The notes under the pieces: model-generated
Seen by the model: only the letters and a program-made list of their open reading frames with translations
What the model was told of the DNA's origin: nothing
Database searches by the model: none
Part shown: positions 1 to 6,885 of the stretch, in pieces
How the letters are laid out: every line of letters begins with the position of its first letter
Numbering within the stretch: position 1 is the first letter of the stretch
Made by a program: the position numbers and the translations under genes
Assembly: GCA_946885335.1 (NCBI GenBank)
Contig: CAMPGG010000108.1
Coordinates: 1 to 10,305 of the forward strand
Reading direction: 5' to 3'
Source: an uncultured Chitinophagaceae bacterium
GTDB lineage: Bacteria; Bacteroidota; Bacteroidia; Chitinophagales; Chitinophagaceae
Length of the DNA stretch: 10,305 nt

Positions 1-66
1 TTGATGTTGCATGCTTCATTGATCAGTATACTATTTTATTTTAATTTTTAGAATCATGTATAATCA

Positions 67-492
67 TCATAGTTCTACAGACAAATAACCTTGTTTTTGC
101 AATTCGAATGCTTTTACAAAACCATTTTCCGTGTATTCAATTCCTTTAACAAGATCTGATTTTGTTTTATTGAATTTAGACAGTGATAAACCACAGGCCA
201 TGATGCTTACACCCGGATGTTTGTTTATTCGCTTTACCCATTCCTGGGCATCGTTGGTTGTAAGTGTTGTAACTGCTTCTCCACATACAATGATCACCAC
301 TTTACCTGGATTTAATTTTGTGTCAGTCTTATCAGCCAGGTAGTCTATGGTTTTTAATGCCTGGTTGATATGTTCTTTTTGCCTTAAAAGAAATAATAGG
401 TTGTCTTTTTCATTTGATTGATTTGTTTGGGTAAATGCTGTCGAACTAATAAGCATTGTTATTATTGCGAACAGGAGATGATTGCGTTTCAT
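67..492 (-). CDS. Exported DsrE/DsrF-like family protein
   Basis: The product is 141 residues. Residues 1-21 form a signal peptide: a short basic start (MKRN), a hydrophobic stretch (LLFAIITMLI) and a small-residue exit (SSTAFTQ), so the mature protein is probably periplasmic or exported. The rest fits a DsrE/DsrF-like fold: a beta strand VVIIVCG at about 65-71, a helix DAQEWVKRIN, and the strand plus cysteine motif VSIMACG (Cys100). A second cysteine is at 70. DsrE-family proteins bind or carry sulfur on cysteines, but many remote members have no known reaction, so a thiol or persulfide role here is inference. The ATG at 492 was kept because the next Met would remove most of the signal peptide. 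The start lies inside the 3' end of the upstream DoxX gene (47-nt overlap), which suggests translational coupling. Family call is fairly sure; substrate is unknown. Confidence 0.82.
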   Translation of the reverse strand: MKRNHLLFAIITMLISSTAFTQTNQSNEKDNLLFLLRQKEHINQALKTIDYLADKTDTKLNPGKVVIIVCGEAVTTLTTNDAQEWVKRINKHPGVSIMACGLSLSKFNKTKSDLVKGIEYTENGFVKAFELQKQGYLSVEL

Positions 493-868
493 ATTGTTTA
501 AAATTTATAATGAATATTAAGCTGCCTGTAATGGCAACATTTTTAAAAAAAGGGCCAAGATCATTCAGATTGTCTAATTGTACCGCAAGCGTAATTGGTA
601 TAAGCATCAGTAAAAGAGCAAGTGCAACTTTTCTTTGCATAAATCCTATTAGTAGTGAAAATCCACCTGCAATCATTATAAATCCTGACAACATAATCGC
701 AGACTTAAATAAATTTTCGTTGGGTATCATTTCATATAAATAGCTTTTGGAAAGCCGGTTAAATATTTTTCCTGCATTAAGAAAATGATTCAATCCTGCA
801 TAGATGAAAATGAGGCTGGTTAGCGCCCTGAATAAAATGAAATTACTTTTAGTTATCACATCAGTCAA
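446..868 (-). CDS. DoxX family membrane protein
   Basis: This 140-residue protein has the DoxX layout of four hydrophobic segments, at about 10-30, 54-75, 80-97 and 108-123. The first carries the typical RALTSLIFIYAGLNHF signature and the second is glycine-rich (SGFIMIAGGFSLLIGF). The start codon is TTG at 866-868. No ATG occurs in frame upstream before a stop, and the first in-frame Met (residue 46) would delete the first membrane helix. DoxX proteins sit in the inner membrane; some are linked to thiosulfate:quinone oxidoreductase or to redox-stress complexes, but most have no assigned reaction. The downstream DsrE-like gene begins within its last 47 nt, so the two are almost certainly co-transcribed and may form a thiol or sulfur redox pair (inference). 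The last 15 residues (polar, NNNN) look like a non-conserved tail, as expected where two frames overlap. Confidence 0.83.
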   Translation of the reverse strand: MTDVITKSNFILFRALTSLIFIYAGLNHFLNAGKIFNRLSKSYLYEMIPNENLFKSAIMLSGFIMIAGGFSLLIGFMQRKVALALLLMLIPITLAVQLDNLNDLGPFFKNVAITGSLIFIINFKQYETQSSPVRNNNNAY

Positions 869-886
869 TTTAAATGTATGGTAAGA

Positions 887-916
887 ATTAAATACCGGGT
901 ATTTGATCCGGACAAA
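887..916 (-). promoter_or_regulatory. Candidate promoter of the DoxX-DsrE unit
   Basis: Read on the minus strand, TTTG (913-916) lies 18 nt before TATTTAAT (887-894). The -33 element and spacing match the Bacteroidota sigma factor consensus, but the -7 element matches TAnnTTTG only partly. The start codon is about 20 nt further on. This is the best candidate in the gap, and it is weak. Confidence 0.3.
890..904. promoter_or_regulatory. Perfect 15-nt dyad, possible operator
   Basis: AAATACC-G-GGTATTT is a perfect inverted repeat with 7-bp arms and a single central base, too tight to form an RNA hairpin, so a protein-binding site is the likelier reading. It overlaps the -7/spacer part of the candidate DoxX promoter and lies 22 nt from the TTG start, where a repressor would act. 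The binding protein is not identifiable from the sequence. Confidence 0.4.
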
Positions 917-941
917 AGAAATTGAAGTGGAAAGTTTAATG

Positions 942-957
942 CGTGATATTAGTCACG
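942..957. promoter_or_regulatory. CRP/FNR-family-like binding site
   Basis: CGTGA-TATTAG-TCACG has 5-bp arms around a 6-nt spacer, the geometry of the CRP consensus TGTGA-N6-TCACA with only the outermost base pair changed. Its centre (949.5) is about 70 nt upstream of the transcription start that the candidate DoxX promoter would give, a normal distance for a class I activator. It is over 170 nt from the flavin monooxygenase start. A chance match is possible. Confidence 0.4.
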
Positions 958-1060
958 TTGATCTGTGTACGTAACATTTTTTGCAAAACGTAAACAAAAG
1001 AAACAGCATTTTGTATATGTAAGTAACCTGCTATTAACAAAACAAGTTTAATTGGATTGG

Positions 1061-1068
1061 TAAATTTG
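1061..1068 (+). promoter_or_regulatory. Possible -7 element for the flavin monooxygenase gene
   Basis: TAAATTTG matches the Bacteroidota -7 consensus TAnnTTTG exactly and lies 64 nt before the ATG at 1133. No TTTG is found at the usual 17-23 nt upstream, so this is a half promoter at best. Confidence 0.3.
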
Positions 1069-1132
1069 CATTTCACTTTAATACCAAATAAGTAATAACA
1101 GGTCTTGATATGAACGACTATAAATATTAATA

Positions 1133-2185
1133 ATGTCTCAAAAGAATATTCTTTATTCCATATTAGAATTAGCCTTTGTTAACAAAGGAAGTAACCCGGC
1201 AGAAAGTTTTAAGAAAAGCCTTGACCTTGCGCAGCAGGCGGAAGAATTTGGTTATACCCGTTTTTGGTTAGCTGAACATCATAATGCCATCAGCATCGCA
1301 AGTTCAGCCACGGCTGTTTTGATCGGTTACATTGCCGGCGGAACAAAAAAAATTAGGGTGGGGTCTGGTGGTATAATGTTACCCAATCATTCACCCCTAA
1401 TTGTTGCAGAACAATTTGGAACATTGGGAACTATATATCCCGGTCGGATAGACCTTGGTTTAGGAAGGGCTCCCGGAACCGACCAGGTTACTGCCCATGC
1501 AATTCGTACAGACAGGATGCATTCGGTGTATAATTTCCCGGATGAAATCAAACAAATACAACAATATTTTTCATTGGATAACAGAGATGCCAAGGTACGT
1601 GCTACCGTTGCTGAAGGCGTAGATGTTCCTTTATATATATTGGGTTCCAGTACGGACAGTGCACACCTTGCTGCCAGATTGGGTTTGCCATATGTTTTTG
1701 CCAGTCACTTTGCGGCAACTTATTTGTTAGAAGCATTGCATATTTATTACAATGAATTTCAACCGTCAAAGTTTTTACAGGAACCCTATTCCATGGCCGG
1801 TATAAATGTGATGATCGCTGATACGGAAAAGGAAGCGGAAAAAATGTCAACGTCTTTGATCAGGATGTTTTTGAATGTGTTGACGGGCAAAAGTGATTAT
1901 TTACAGGAGCCAACTGAAATGACGAATGAATTAAAAGAAATGGCAGAACATCCATCCTTTCAGCAAATGCTTAAATATACTTTTGCAGGAACGAGGGATA
2001 CAGTTAAAAAGAATACAGAAGATTTTCTTATTAAAACCGGCGTCAACGAATTAATTGTTGTATCTAATATGTATGATCATGATGACCGTGTAAAGTCATA
2101 CAAGTTATTTTCAGAGATCATGCATGAAATAAATAGCGGAAAGGAATTAAAGCCTAATCATTTAACATGGAGTGATCAGGATTAA
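1133..2185 (+). CDS. LLM class flavin-dependent oxidoreductase (luciferase-like monooxygenase)
   Basis: The product is 350 residues, the normal length for single-component bacterial luciferase-like monooxygenases of the YhbW/MsnO8 type. Diagnostic blocks appear in order: FWLAEHHN at 44-51, VGSGGIMLPNHSP at about 76-88, LIVAEQFGTL at 89-98, and PGRIDLGLGRAPGTDQ at 103-118, which belongs to the flavin/substrate side of the TIM barrel. Such enzymes use reduced FMN, supplied by a separate reductase, and O2 to oxidise small organic substrates; the substrate cannot be read from sequence. No signal peptide or membrane segment is seen, so it is cytosolic. It has its own 264-nt upstream region and no co-directional neighbour, so it is probably monocistronic. 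Its last 32 nt overlap the 3' end of the convergent cation transporter gene. The family call is firm. Confidence 0.93.
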   Translation: MSQKNILYSILELAFVNKGSNPAESFKKSLDLAQQAEEFGYTRFWLAEHHNAISIASSATAVLIGYIAGGTKKIRVGSGGIMLPNHSPLIVAEQFGTLGTIYPGRIDLGLGRAPGTDQVTAHAIRTDRMHSVYNFPDEIKQIQQYFSLDNRDAKVRATVAEGVDVPLYILGSSTDSAHLAARLGLPYVFASHFAATYLLEALHIYYNEFQPSKFLQEPYSMAGINVMIADTEKEAEKMSTSLIRMFLNVLTGKSDYLQEPTEMTNELKEMAEHPSFQQMLKYTFAGTRDTVKKNTEDFLIKTGVNELIVVSNMYDHDDRVKSYKLFSEIMHEINSGKELKPNHLTWSDQD

Positions 2186-3074
2186 ATTCAACTTCTATAG
2201 TTGCATGTATTACATGTAATGCTTTTAAACGCTCTTTAATATTTTCTTTTATCCGTTCTGCATTTTTCAGATCCGTATTATTTTGGATGACTACATGCAT
2301 ACTTACTACGTGGTTGTTGCCATCCAATGTCCACATGCGCAGATCATGAACATCAGTTACGTCCATTTCTTTTTTAACCAGATTTTCAATTTCAATTTCA
2401 GAAATATTGCCTGGCGCTCCCTGTAAAAAAATACTGAAAGCTGGCTTTATATTCCGGTAAACATTGAACAGGACAAAAGATGCGATCAATAACGAAAGAA
2501 TTGGATCTATGATCGGTGCATCAATAAACATCATGATGATTGAACCAATTAAAACAGCGACCCATCCTAAAACATCTTCCAAAAAATGCAGTGAAACAAC
2601 TTTTTCATTGATCGATTTTCCTTTGGACAACCTAAGCATGGCAACAGTATTTACAATGATTCCTAATATGGCCAAAAACAGCATGCCTTTGGCATCAGCT
2701 TGTTCCGGGTTAAATAACCTGGAAATGGCTTCCTGGATAATAAATATGCTACCTACGATCAAAACGATTGAATTGATAAAAGCACCAACCAACGAAAAAC
2801 GCTGATAGCCATAAGTATATCCGCTTGTTTTGGTTTTTTGACTTTTCTTTTGAAAATACCAGGCTGCTCCCAATGAAAGGCTATCACCAAAATCATGTAA
2901 TGCATCTGATAATATGGCCACACTGTTAGTTAAAACACCACCAATAAGTTCAACGATGGCAAAAAAGAAGTTGAGGAAGAAAGCTGTTGCAATATTTCCC
3001 GTTGTGTGCATATGCCCGTGATCATGAGAGCCATGCGTATGCGGGTGTGCCTTTGATTGAGATTCGTTTTGCAT
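2154..3074 (-). CDS. Cation diffusion facilitator (zinc-type, CzcD/ZitB-like)
   Basis: This 306-residue inner-membrane antiporter moves divalent cations, most likely Zn2+, out of the cytosol in exchange for protons. The N terminus is a His-rich metal-binding tail (residues 10-23, eight His). Six hydrophobic segments follow between about 28 and 205. The metal site is intact: HxxxD in TM2 (His60, Asp64 within SDALHDFGD) and HxxxD in TM5 (His163, Asp167 within HFLED). The two His-Asp pairs are typical of Zn/Cd-selective members rather than the Mn or Fe types. Residues 210-306 form the C-terminal cytosolic ferredoxin-like domain (VHDLRMWTLDGN). The ATG at 3074 gives a full-length protein. A methyltransferase-like gene ends 29 nt upstream on the same strand, so the two are probably co-transcribed. 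No metal-responsive regulator is visible nearby. Confidence 0.94.
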   Translation of the reverse strand: MQNESQSKAHPHTHGSHDHGHMHTTGNIATAFFLNFFFAIVELIGGVLTNSVAILSDALHDFGDSLSLGAAWYFQKKSQKTKTSGYTYGYQRFSLVGAFINSIVLIVGSIFIIQEAISRLFNPEQADAKGMLFLAILGIIVNTVAMLRLSKGKSINEKVVSLHFLEDVLGWVAVLIGSIIMMFIDAPIIDPILSLLIASFVLFNVYRNIKPAFSIFLQGAPGNISEIEIENLVKKEMDVTDVHDLRMWTLDGNNHVVSMHVVIQNNTDLKNAERIKENIKERLKALHVIHATIEVEFNPDHSMLND

Positions 3075-3103
3075 TATTAAGAATGTTGGAGAATTTATTG
3101 TTT

Positions 3104-3706
3104 CTATAAAATCCGCCTGACTTTTGATTTATAAGCTTCATAAACAATGCCATGCTGTTTTGAAAGATGCGCTTCTTCCATCCTGATTTGAATTTGCAAA
3201 ATGATATGCGTACATGCTGCTGAAAAGAAACTTAGTATATTGGGTAGAACAAGGAACAATCCCCAGGCACTCACCAGCATGCCGGCAAAAACAGGATTAC
3301 GACTGATACTAAATAAACCATGTGTGACCAGGGTGGTTTTATTTTTTTCGTCAATGCCTATGCGCCAGGCGTTCTTCATTTGATATTGTGCCACAATGAT
3401 CCAAACCAGTGATAAATGGATCATGACCAGGCCTGTAAATTGAAATACATTTTTTTGCAGGTAAGATACGGGTACCAGCATTTGGTAAACATCTTCATTC
3501 ATGGCGTAAATGCATGCAAAAAAGATGGGTAATGCCGAAAGCAGTTTCATTATCCTGCCAATAAAATCGTGGGCATTATCCGTTTTGCCAAAAACCAACG
3601 GGTTAATTCCGGTTTGTCGAAATGTCCTGATACTTGGCAACACAAAAGCGATCAGCAGGTAAACTATTATAAAAAGAGGGAGGTAAATTCGGAGCCATTC
3701 ATTCAT
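3104..3706 (-). CDS. Isoprenylcysteine carboxyl methyltransferase (ICMT/PEMT)-like membrane protein
   Basis: The protein has 200 residues with hydrophobic segments at about 8-25, 55-69, 90-107 and 143-172. The C-terminal half has the ICMT/PEMT signature: NAWRIGIDE at 112-120, then LVTHGLFSISRNPVFAGM at 126-143, and the closing R-EE-L pattern (RMEEAHLSKQHG, 175-186) ending in Y-KVRR. In characterised relatives these residues bind S-adenosylmethionine at the membrane face. Bacterial homologues methylate lipids or other small substrates that are mostly unknown, so no specific reaction is assigned. It is followed after 29 nt by the zinc-type transporter on the same strand; ICMT-like genes do occur beside metal transporter genes, but a functional link is inference. 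The 129-nt gap upstream holds an 11-nt palindrome (TGCAT-G-ATGCA, 3721-3731) close to the start. Confidence 0.85.
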   Translation of the reverse strand: MNEWLRIYLPLFIIVYLLIAFVLPSIRTFRQTGINPLVFGKTDNAHDFIGRIMKLLSALPIFFACIYAMNEDVYQMLVPVSYLQKNVFQFTGLVMIHLSLVWIIVAQYQMKNAWRIGIDEKNKTTLVTHGLFSISRNPVFAGMLVSAWGLFLVLPNILSFFSAACTHIILQIQIRMEEAHLSKQHGIVYEAYKSKVRRIL

Positions 3707-3720
3707 GCAACAAAAATAAT

Positions 3721-3731
3721 TGCATGATGCA
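3721..3731. repeat. Short perfect palindrome upstream of the methyltransferase gene
   Basis: TGCAT-G-ATGCA is a perfect dyad 15 nt upstream of the start codon at 3706. It may be an operator half-site pair, but palindromes this short arise often by chance in AT-rich gaps. Confidence 0.25.
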
Positions 3732-3835
3732 TTGTTATGAAAATTATTACTGTATCAATGTTGCAAAATCAAAATAACCAGCATGCGATTAATTAAACCT
3801 GGATATAAATAGCGCAGCAGATTTTTTTAAATTAT

Positions 3836-4453
3836 TTAGCGCAGGAATTTTACGATCCTGGCAGGGCTGCCAGCCACAACTGCATATGGTGGTACATCTT
3901 CGCTGACCACTGTTTTAGATGCCACAACACTGCCTTCTCCTAAGGTTACACCTGGTAAAATGACCGCTCCAAATCCCACCCAGCAATTATCTTCCAAAAC
4001 TACGGGTGCTGTTCTTTTACAAAATGGATATTTTCTTTGCGGGTCATTTGCAGCATTCTTTAGCAACTCACTGCGTTCCTTAATTGAAGGTACCTGCGCA
4101 TCAAACCAGTTATCACTAATAACAGCTCCCCAGGCAACCATGCAATGTTTGCCAATGGTTATTTCATTATTGCAAATGATGGTAGCGCCATTAATAATAG
4201 AATATTCGCCAATTTTTATTTTTCCATTTCCTGATGTAATAAAGGATACAATATCATAACACCCACTGGCTTCTTCCATAAACAATCCTTCATTTTGTTT
4301 TGAATGAAAAGAAGCAAATCCATATGAGGTATCCAGGTAAACATGATCACCAAATACAGCATTGGGTGAAATGCCTCTTTTATACCAGTCGTTTTCAATA
4401 TAAGTGCGTCCATCTGCACCACGCTTACCTGTCTGTATAATATTTTCTCTCAT
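3836..4453 (-). CDS. Left-handed beta-helix acyltransferase paralogue lacking the usual catalytic His
   Basis: This 205-residue protein belongs to the hexapeptide-repeat (LbH) acyltransferases of the maltose/xenobiotic/CysE-like group. The helix coils run from about 77 to 110 and 150 to 183 (IGEYSIINGATII, WVGFGAVILPGVTLGEGSVV) and close with the family C terminus VVAGSPARIV. Relatives transfer acetyl or similar groups from CoA to a sugar hydroxyl or amine, usually as cytosolic trimers. The loop that in these enzymes carries the catalytic His reads SDNWFDAQ here, with Asp118 where the sister protein encoded just upstream has His119. It is therefore either inactive, a partner subunit, or uses another residue. 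It lies last in the four-gene operon, 5 nt after the sister gene. The acceptor is presumably the glycan made by the operon (inference). ATG at 4453 is the natural start. Confidence 0.85.
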   Translation of the reverse strand: MRENIIQTGKRGADGRTYIENDWYKRGISPNAVFGDHVYLDTSYGFASFHSKQNEGLFMEEASGCYDIVSFITSGNGKIKIGEYSIINGATIICNNEITIGKHCMVAWGAVISDNWFDAQVPSIKERSELLKNAANDPQRKYPFCKRTAPVVLEDNCWVGFGAVILPGVTLGEGSVVASKTVVSEDVPPYAVVAGSPARIVKFLR

Positions 4454-4458
4454 GATTA

Positions 4459-5064
4459 TTATGATATTGGTTTAGCAGGATTTCCTGCTACTGTAACACC
4501 GGCAGGTACATTGGCAATTACTAATGCTCCCGGTGCAATGACCGCCCCCGCACCGATGGTAACTCCTTTTAAAATGGTTGCATTAAAACCGATCCAAACA
4601 TCATCTTCAATTACAACGGGTCTTGGTTTAATAACGGGCCTGTTTTTTTGATCACCAACCGGAGACAGCGCTATGATATCAGCCAGCCTGGCGGCAGGTT
4701 CCACAGGGTGAAAATCTGAATCAACAATTGTTACACCGCCGGCAATGAAAACCCTGGAGCCAATGGTAATTTTTTCAGAAGCAATAATGGAAGCATTGGT
4801 GATATAGCAATAATCGCCTATTTCAATAGATCCATTTAATTCAGTGGCGATGGATGTACGCCACAGTGTAACGTTCGATCCAACTTTTAATCCTAAAGGT
4901 TGTTTGGAAAAAAAATGCTTGAAGTTGAATGAAGAATCTGTTACGGTATTTTCACCAACTTCAATATTGGAAGGAATATTGCCATTATACCAGTCACCAG
5001 GTATTTTAGATCCTGCTATAAACGGGTAAACCTGCAACGTTTCATTATCTGTTATTGTACTCAT
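4459..5064 (-). CDS. Left-handed beta-helix O-acyltransferase (hexapeptide repeat)
   Basis: This 201-residue LbH acyltransferase starts at the ATG at 5064. An upstream TTG at 5085 would add seven residues, but the ATG is preferred because the next gene upstream ends at 5093 and ATG is far commoner. Beta-helix coils span about 78-112 and 150-183 ([36 protein letters not shown]), ending in [11 protein letters not shown]. The loop [11 protein letters not shown] has the expected catalytic His (His119), as in the maltose O-acetyltransferase motif with His-Pro and a downstream Arg, so it should be active with acetyl-CoA or a related donor. It aligns along its whole length with the downstream paralogue (shared DWY, FxSKQ, RPVV/APVV-E-D and VAG-PA blocks), indicating an old tandem duplication. 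Its place after the exporter gene suggests decoration of the operon's glycan before export (inference). Confidence 0.87.
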   Translation of the reverse strand: MSTITDNETLQVYPFIAGSKIPGDWYNGNIPSNIEVGENTVTDSSFNFKHFFSKQPLGLKVGSNVTLWRTSIATELNGSIEIGDYCYITNASIIASEKITIGSRVFIAGGVTIVDSDFHPVEPAARLADIIALSPVGDQKNRPVIKPRPVVIEDDVWIGFNATILKGVTIGAGAVIAPGALVIANVPAGVTVAGNPAKPIS

Positions 5065-5092
5065 GAATCTTAATTTTAGTTGCAATTAATAA

Positions 5093-6877
5093 TTAACTAA
5101 TGTGCTGGTGTTTGTACAGGTCTGCATAAACATTGTCTTCAGCCAATAAACTTTGATGTGTTCCCTTTTCAACAATAACACCATCTTTTATAGTGATTAT
5201 CTGGTCCGCATGTTTTAATGTTGACAACCTATGCGAAATCAGGAAAACCGTTTTGCCTTTCGCATAATGATTTAATGCCTGGAAAATTTTTGATTCAGTG
5301 ATGGCATCAACAGCCGATGTGGGTTCATCCATGATAAGAATCGGTGCTTTTTTCAAGAAAGCCCTGGCAATGGCGATACGTTGTTTTTCTCCACCGGAAA
5401 GGGATGCACCTGTTTCGCTGATCACGGTATCGTAACCTTCAGGTAATGTCATAATAAAATGATGGGCCTGTGCTGCTTTTGCAACTTCAATGATTTCTTC
5501 CCTTGTTGCTTTTGGATTTCCAAAGGCAATGTTTTCCGCAACTGACATGGAAAACAAAAATGGCTCCTGCAATACAAGCGCAATATTCTCCCGCAATGAA
5601 TGAAGCTTGAAATTGGAAATATTTATTCCATCCAATAACACTTCTCCTTTCCACGGATCATAAAAACGGGATAGCAGGGAGATCAATGATGTTTTACCGG
5701 TACCGGTGGGACCAACAATGGCTATTATTTCACCTGCTTCGGCTTTAAAAGATAAATTTTTTAAAATTGGTCGACCGCCATTGTTTTGTTTCTTATATCC
5801 AAAGGTTACATCGCGAAATTCAACAGTACCCATAGCCGAAATTTCAACAGCATCTTTTTTCTCTTCAACAACTTCTTCCGAATCAATAATGTCAAAAACA
5901 CGTTTACCTCTTGCACCAATGGTAATAGCTGTTCCGATGGCTGTTGATAATGAATTTACAGGGCCATACAAGGCGGTTATATATCCCAGGAAAACAAACA
6001 GGTCACCTAACGAAATCATACCCTGTAAACTGCGATGTGCACCTACCGCAATTAATAATGCGGAAGCGAAACCTGTGATGAGTAAAGCAAATTGATTATA
6101 GGTCATCTGCACCCTGTTGGCAATCATAAAAGCATTACTGAAAGCTTGTGCATGTTTCTGTACTTTCTGCTTCATGAAAGATTCCCGGCCAAAAGCCTGA
6201 ATGATCCTGATAGATGTTAGACTTTGTTGTACAAAACCTGCCAGTTGCCCATTGGTATTGTATTGCTCCAGCGTTGTATCGTTTATGGGTTTGGAAAAAG
6301 CCGCAACCGTGATACCCAGGATTGGTACGGGTGTAAATGCGATCAAGGCTAAAACCAAATCAATTTTTGCCATGATGTAAAACATTGCAGAGAGGCAGAC
6401 CAAAGAAGTAAATACTGGAATGATGATCTGTGCAACCAGAAAATATATCACATAAATATCACCGCTCATGCGCTGCAATAAATCGCCAATCTGGCTCTTA
6501 CTATAAAAAGATAAAGAAAGACGTTGAAGCTTACTGAAAAAATCAATGGATAAATTATATACCAGGTTGCGGCAAAGATTTATGGTATAATTAAAAGCGA
6601 TTAATGAAATGACTACACTGCTGATAACAATCACCACAATCAACCCAATACAAATAAATAATAATTGCTCTTTGGTTAATCCGGTTCCAAAAAAATAATT
6701 AATAAAACCGGGTATTGGTTGATTACCTAATACGTTGTCAATAACAAGTTTTAAAGGCAAAGGTTTAGCCACTTCAAAGCCTACACCGAGCAATGAAACC
6801 AGGATAATGAAAACAAGTTTCCATTTATACTGCGCTACATAATCAAACAGCCTTTTAAAGACCTGTCGTTTTTTCAT
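5093..6877 (-). CDS. ABC exporter half-transporter (MsbA/NdvA-like, permease fused to ATPase)
   Basis: The protein has 594 residues, the usual size of a homodimeric type IV ABC exporter. Residues 1-325 form the transmembrane domain with six predicted helices (about 19-35, 72-94, 146-168, 172-193, 262-280, 290-315). Residues 350-594 are the nucleotide-binding domain with every motif intact: Walker A GPTGTGKTS (389-397), Q-loop Gln437, signature LSGGEKQR (493-500), Walker B ILIMDE (513-518) and H-loop His549. Exporters of this class carry lipid A (MsbA), cyclic beta-glucans (NdvA/ChvA), peptides or drugs; sequence alone does not separate them. It lies 8 nt after a glycan-synthase-like gene and before two acyltransferase genes, which favours export of a lipid-linked or free glycan. 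ATG at 6877 has the best Shine-Dalgarno-like site in the operon. Confidence 0.93.
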   Translation of the reverse strand: MKKRQVFKRLFDYVAQYKWKLVFIILVSLLGVGFEVAKPLPLKLVIDNVLGNQPIPGFINYFFGTGLTKEQLLFICIGLIVVIVISSVVISLIAFNYTINLCRNLVYNLSIDFFSKLQRLSLSFYSKSQIGDLLQRMSGDIYVIYFLVAQIIIPVFTSLVCLSAMFYIMAKIDLVLALIAFTPVPILGITVAAFSKPINDTTLEQYNTNGQLAGFVQQSLTSIRIIQAFGRESFMKQKVQKHAQAFSNAFMIANRVQMTYNQFALLITGFASALLIAVGAHRSLQGMISLGDLFVFLGYITALYGPVNSLSTAIGTAITIGARGKRVFDIIDSEEVVEEKKDAVEISAMGTVEFRDVTFGYKKQNNGGRPILKNLSFKAEAGEIIAIVGPTGTGKTSLISLLSRFYDPWKGEVLLDGINISNFKLHSLRENIALVLQEPFLFSMSVAENIAFGNPKATREEIIEVAKAAQAHHFIMTLPEGYDTVISETGASLSGGEKQRIAIARAFLKKAPILIMDEPTSAVDAITESKIFQALNHYAKGKTVFLISHRLSTLKHADQIITIKDGVIVEKGTHQSLLAEDNVYADLYKHQHIS

Positions 6878-6885
6878 TTTATAAT

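Noticed and set aside
1..66. Left edge searched for a terminator of the DsrE gene or the start of another gene
   Set aside because: AT-rich with no stable hairpin followed by a T-run and no open frame that could be supported.
969..995. ACGTAAC and ACGTAAAC as a direct repeat upstream of the flavin monooxygenase
   Set aside because: The copies are short and imperfect, and not placed against any recognisable promoter.
3711..3718. Minus-strand TATTTTTG, an exact -7 match near the methyltransferase start
   Set aside because: It lies only 4 nt from the ATG at 3706 and has no TTTG at the right distance, so it is probably chance in AT-rich DNA.
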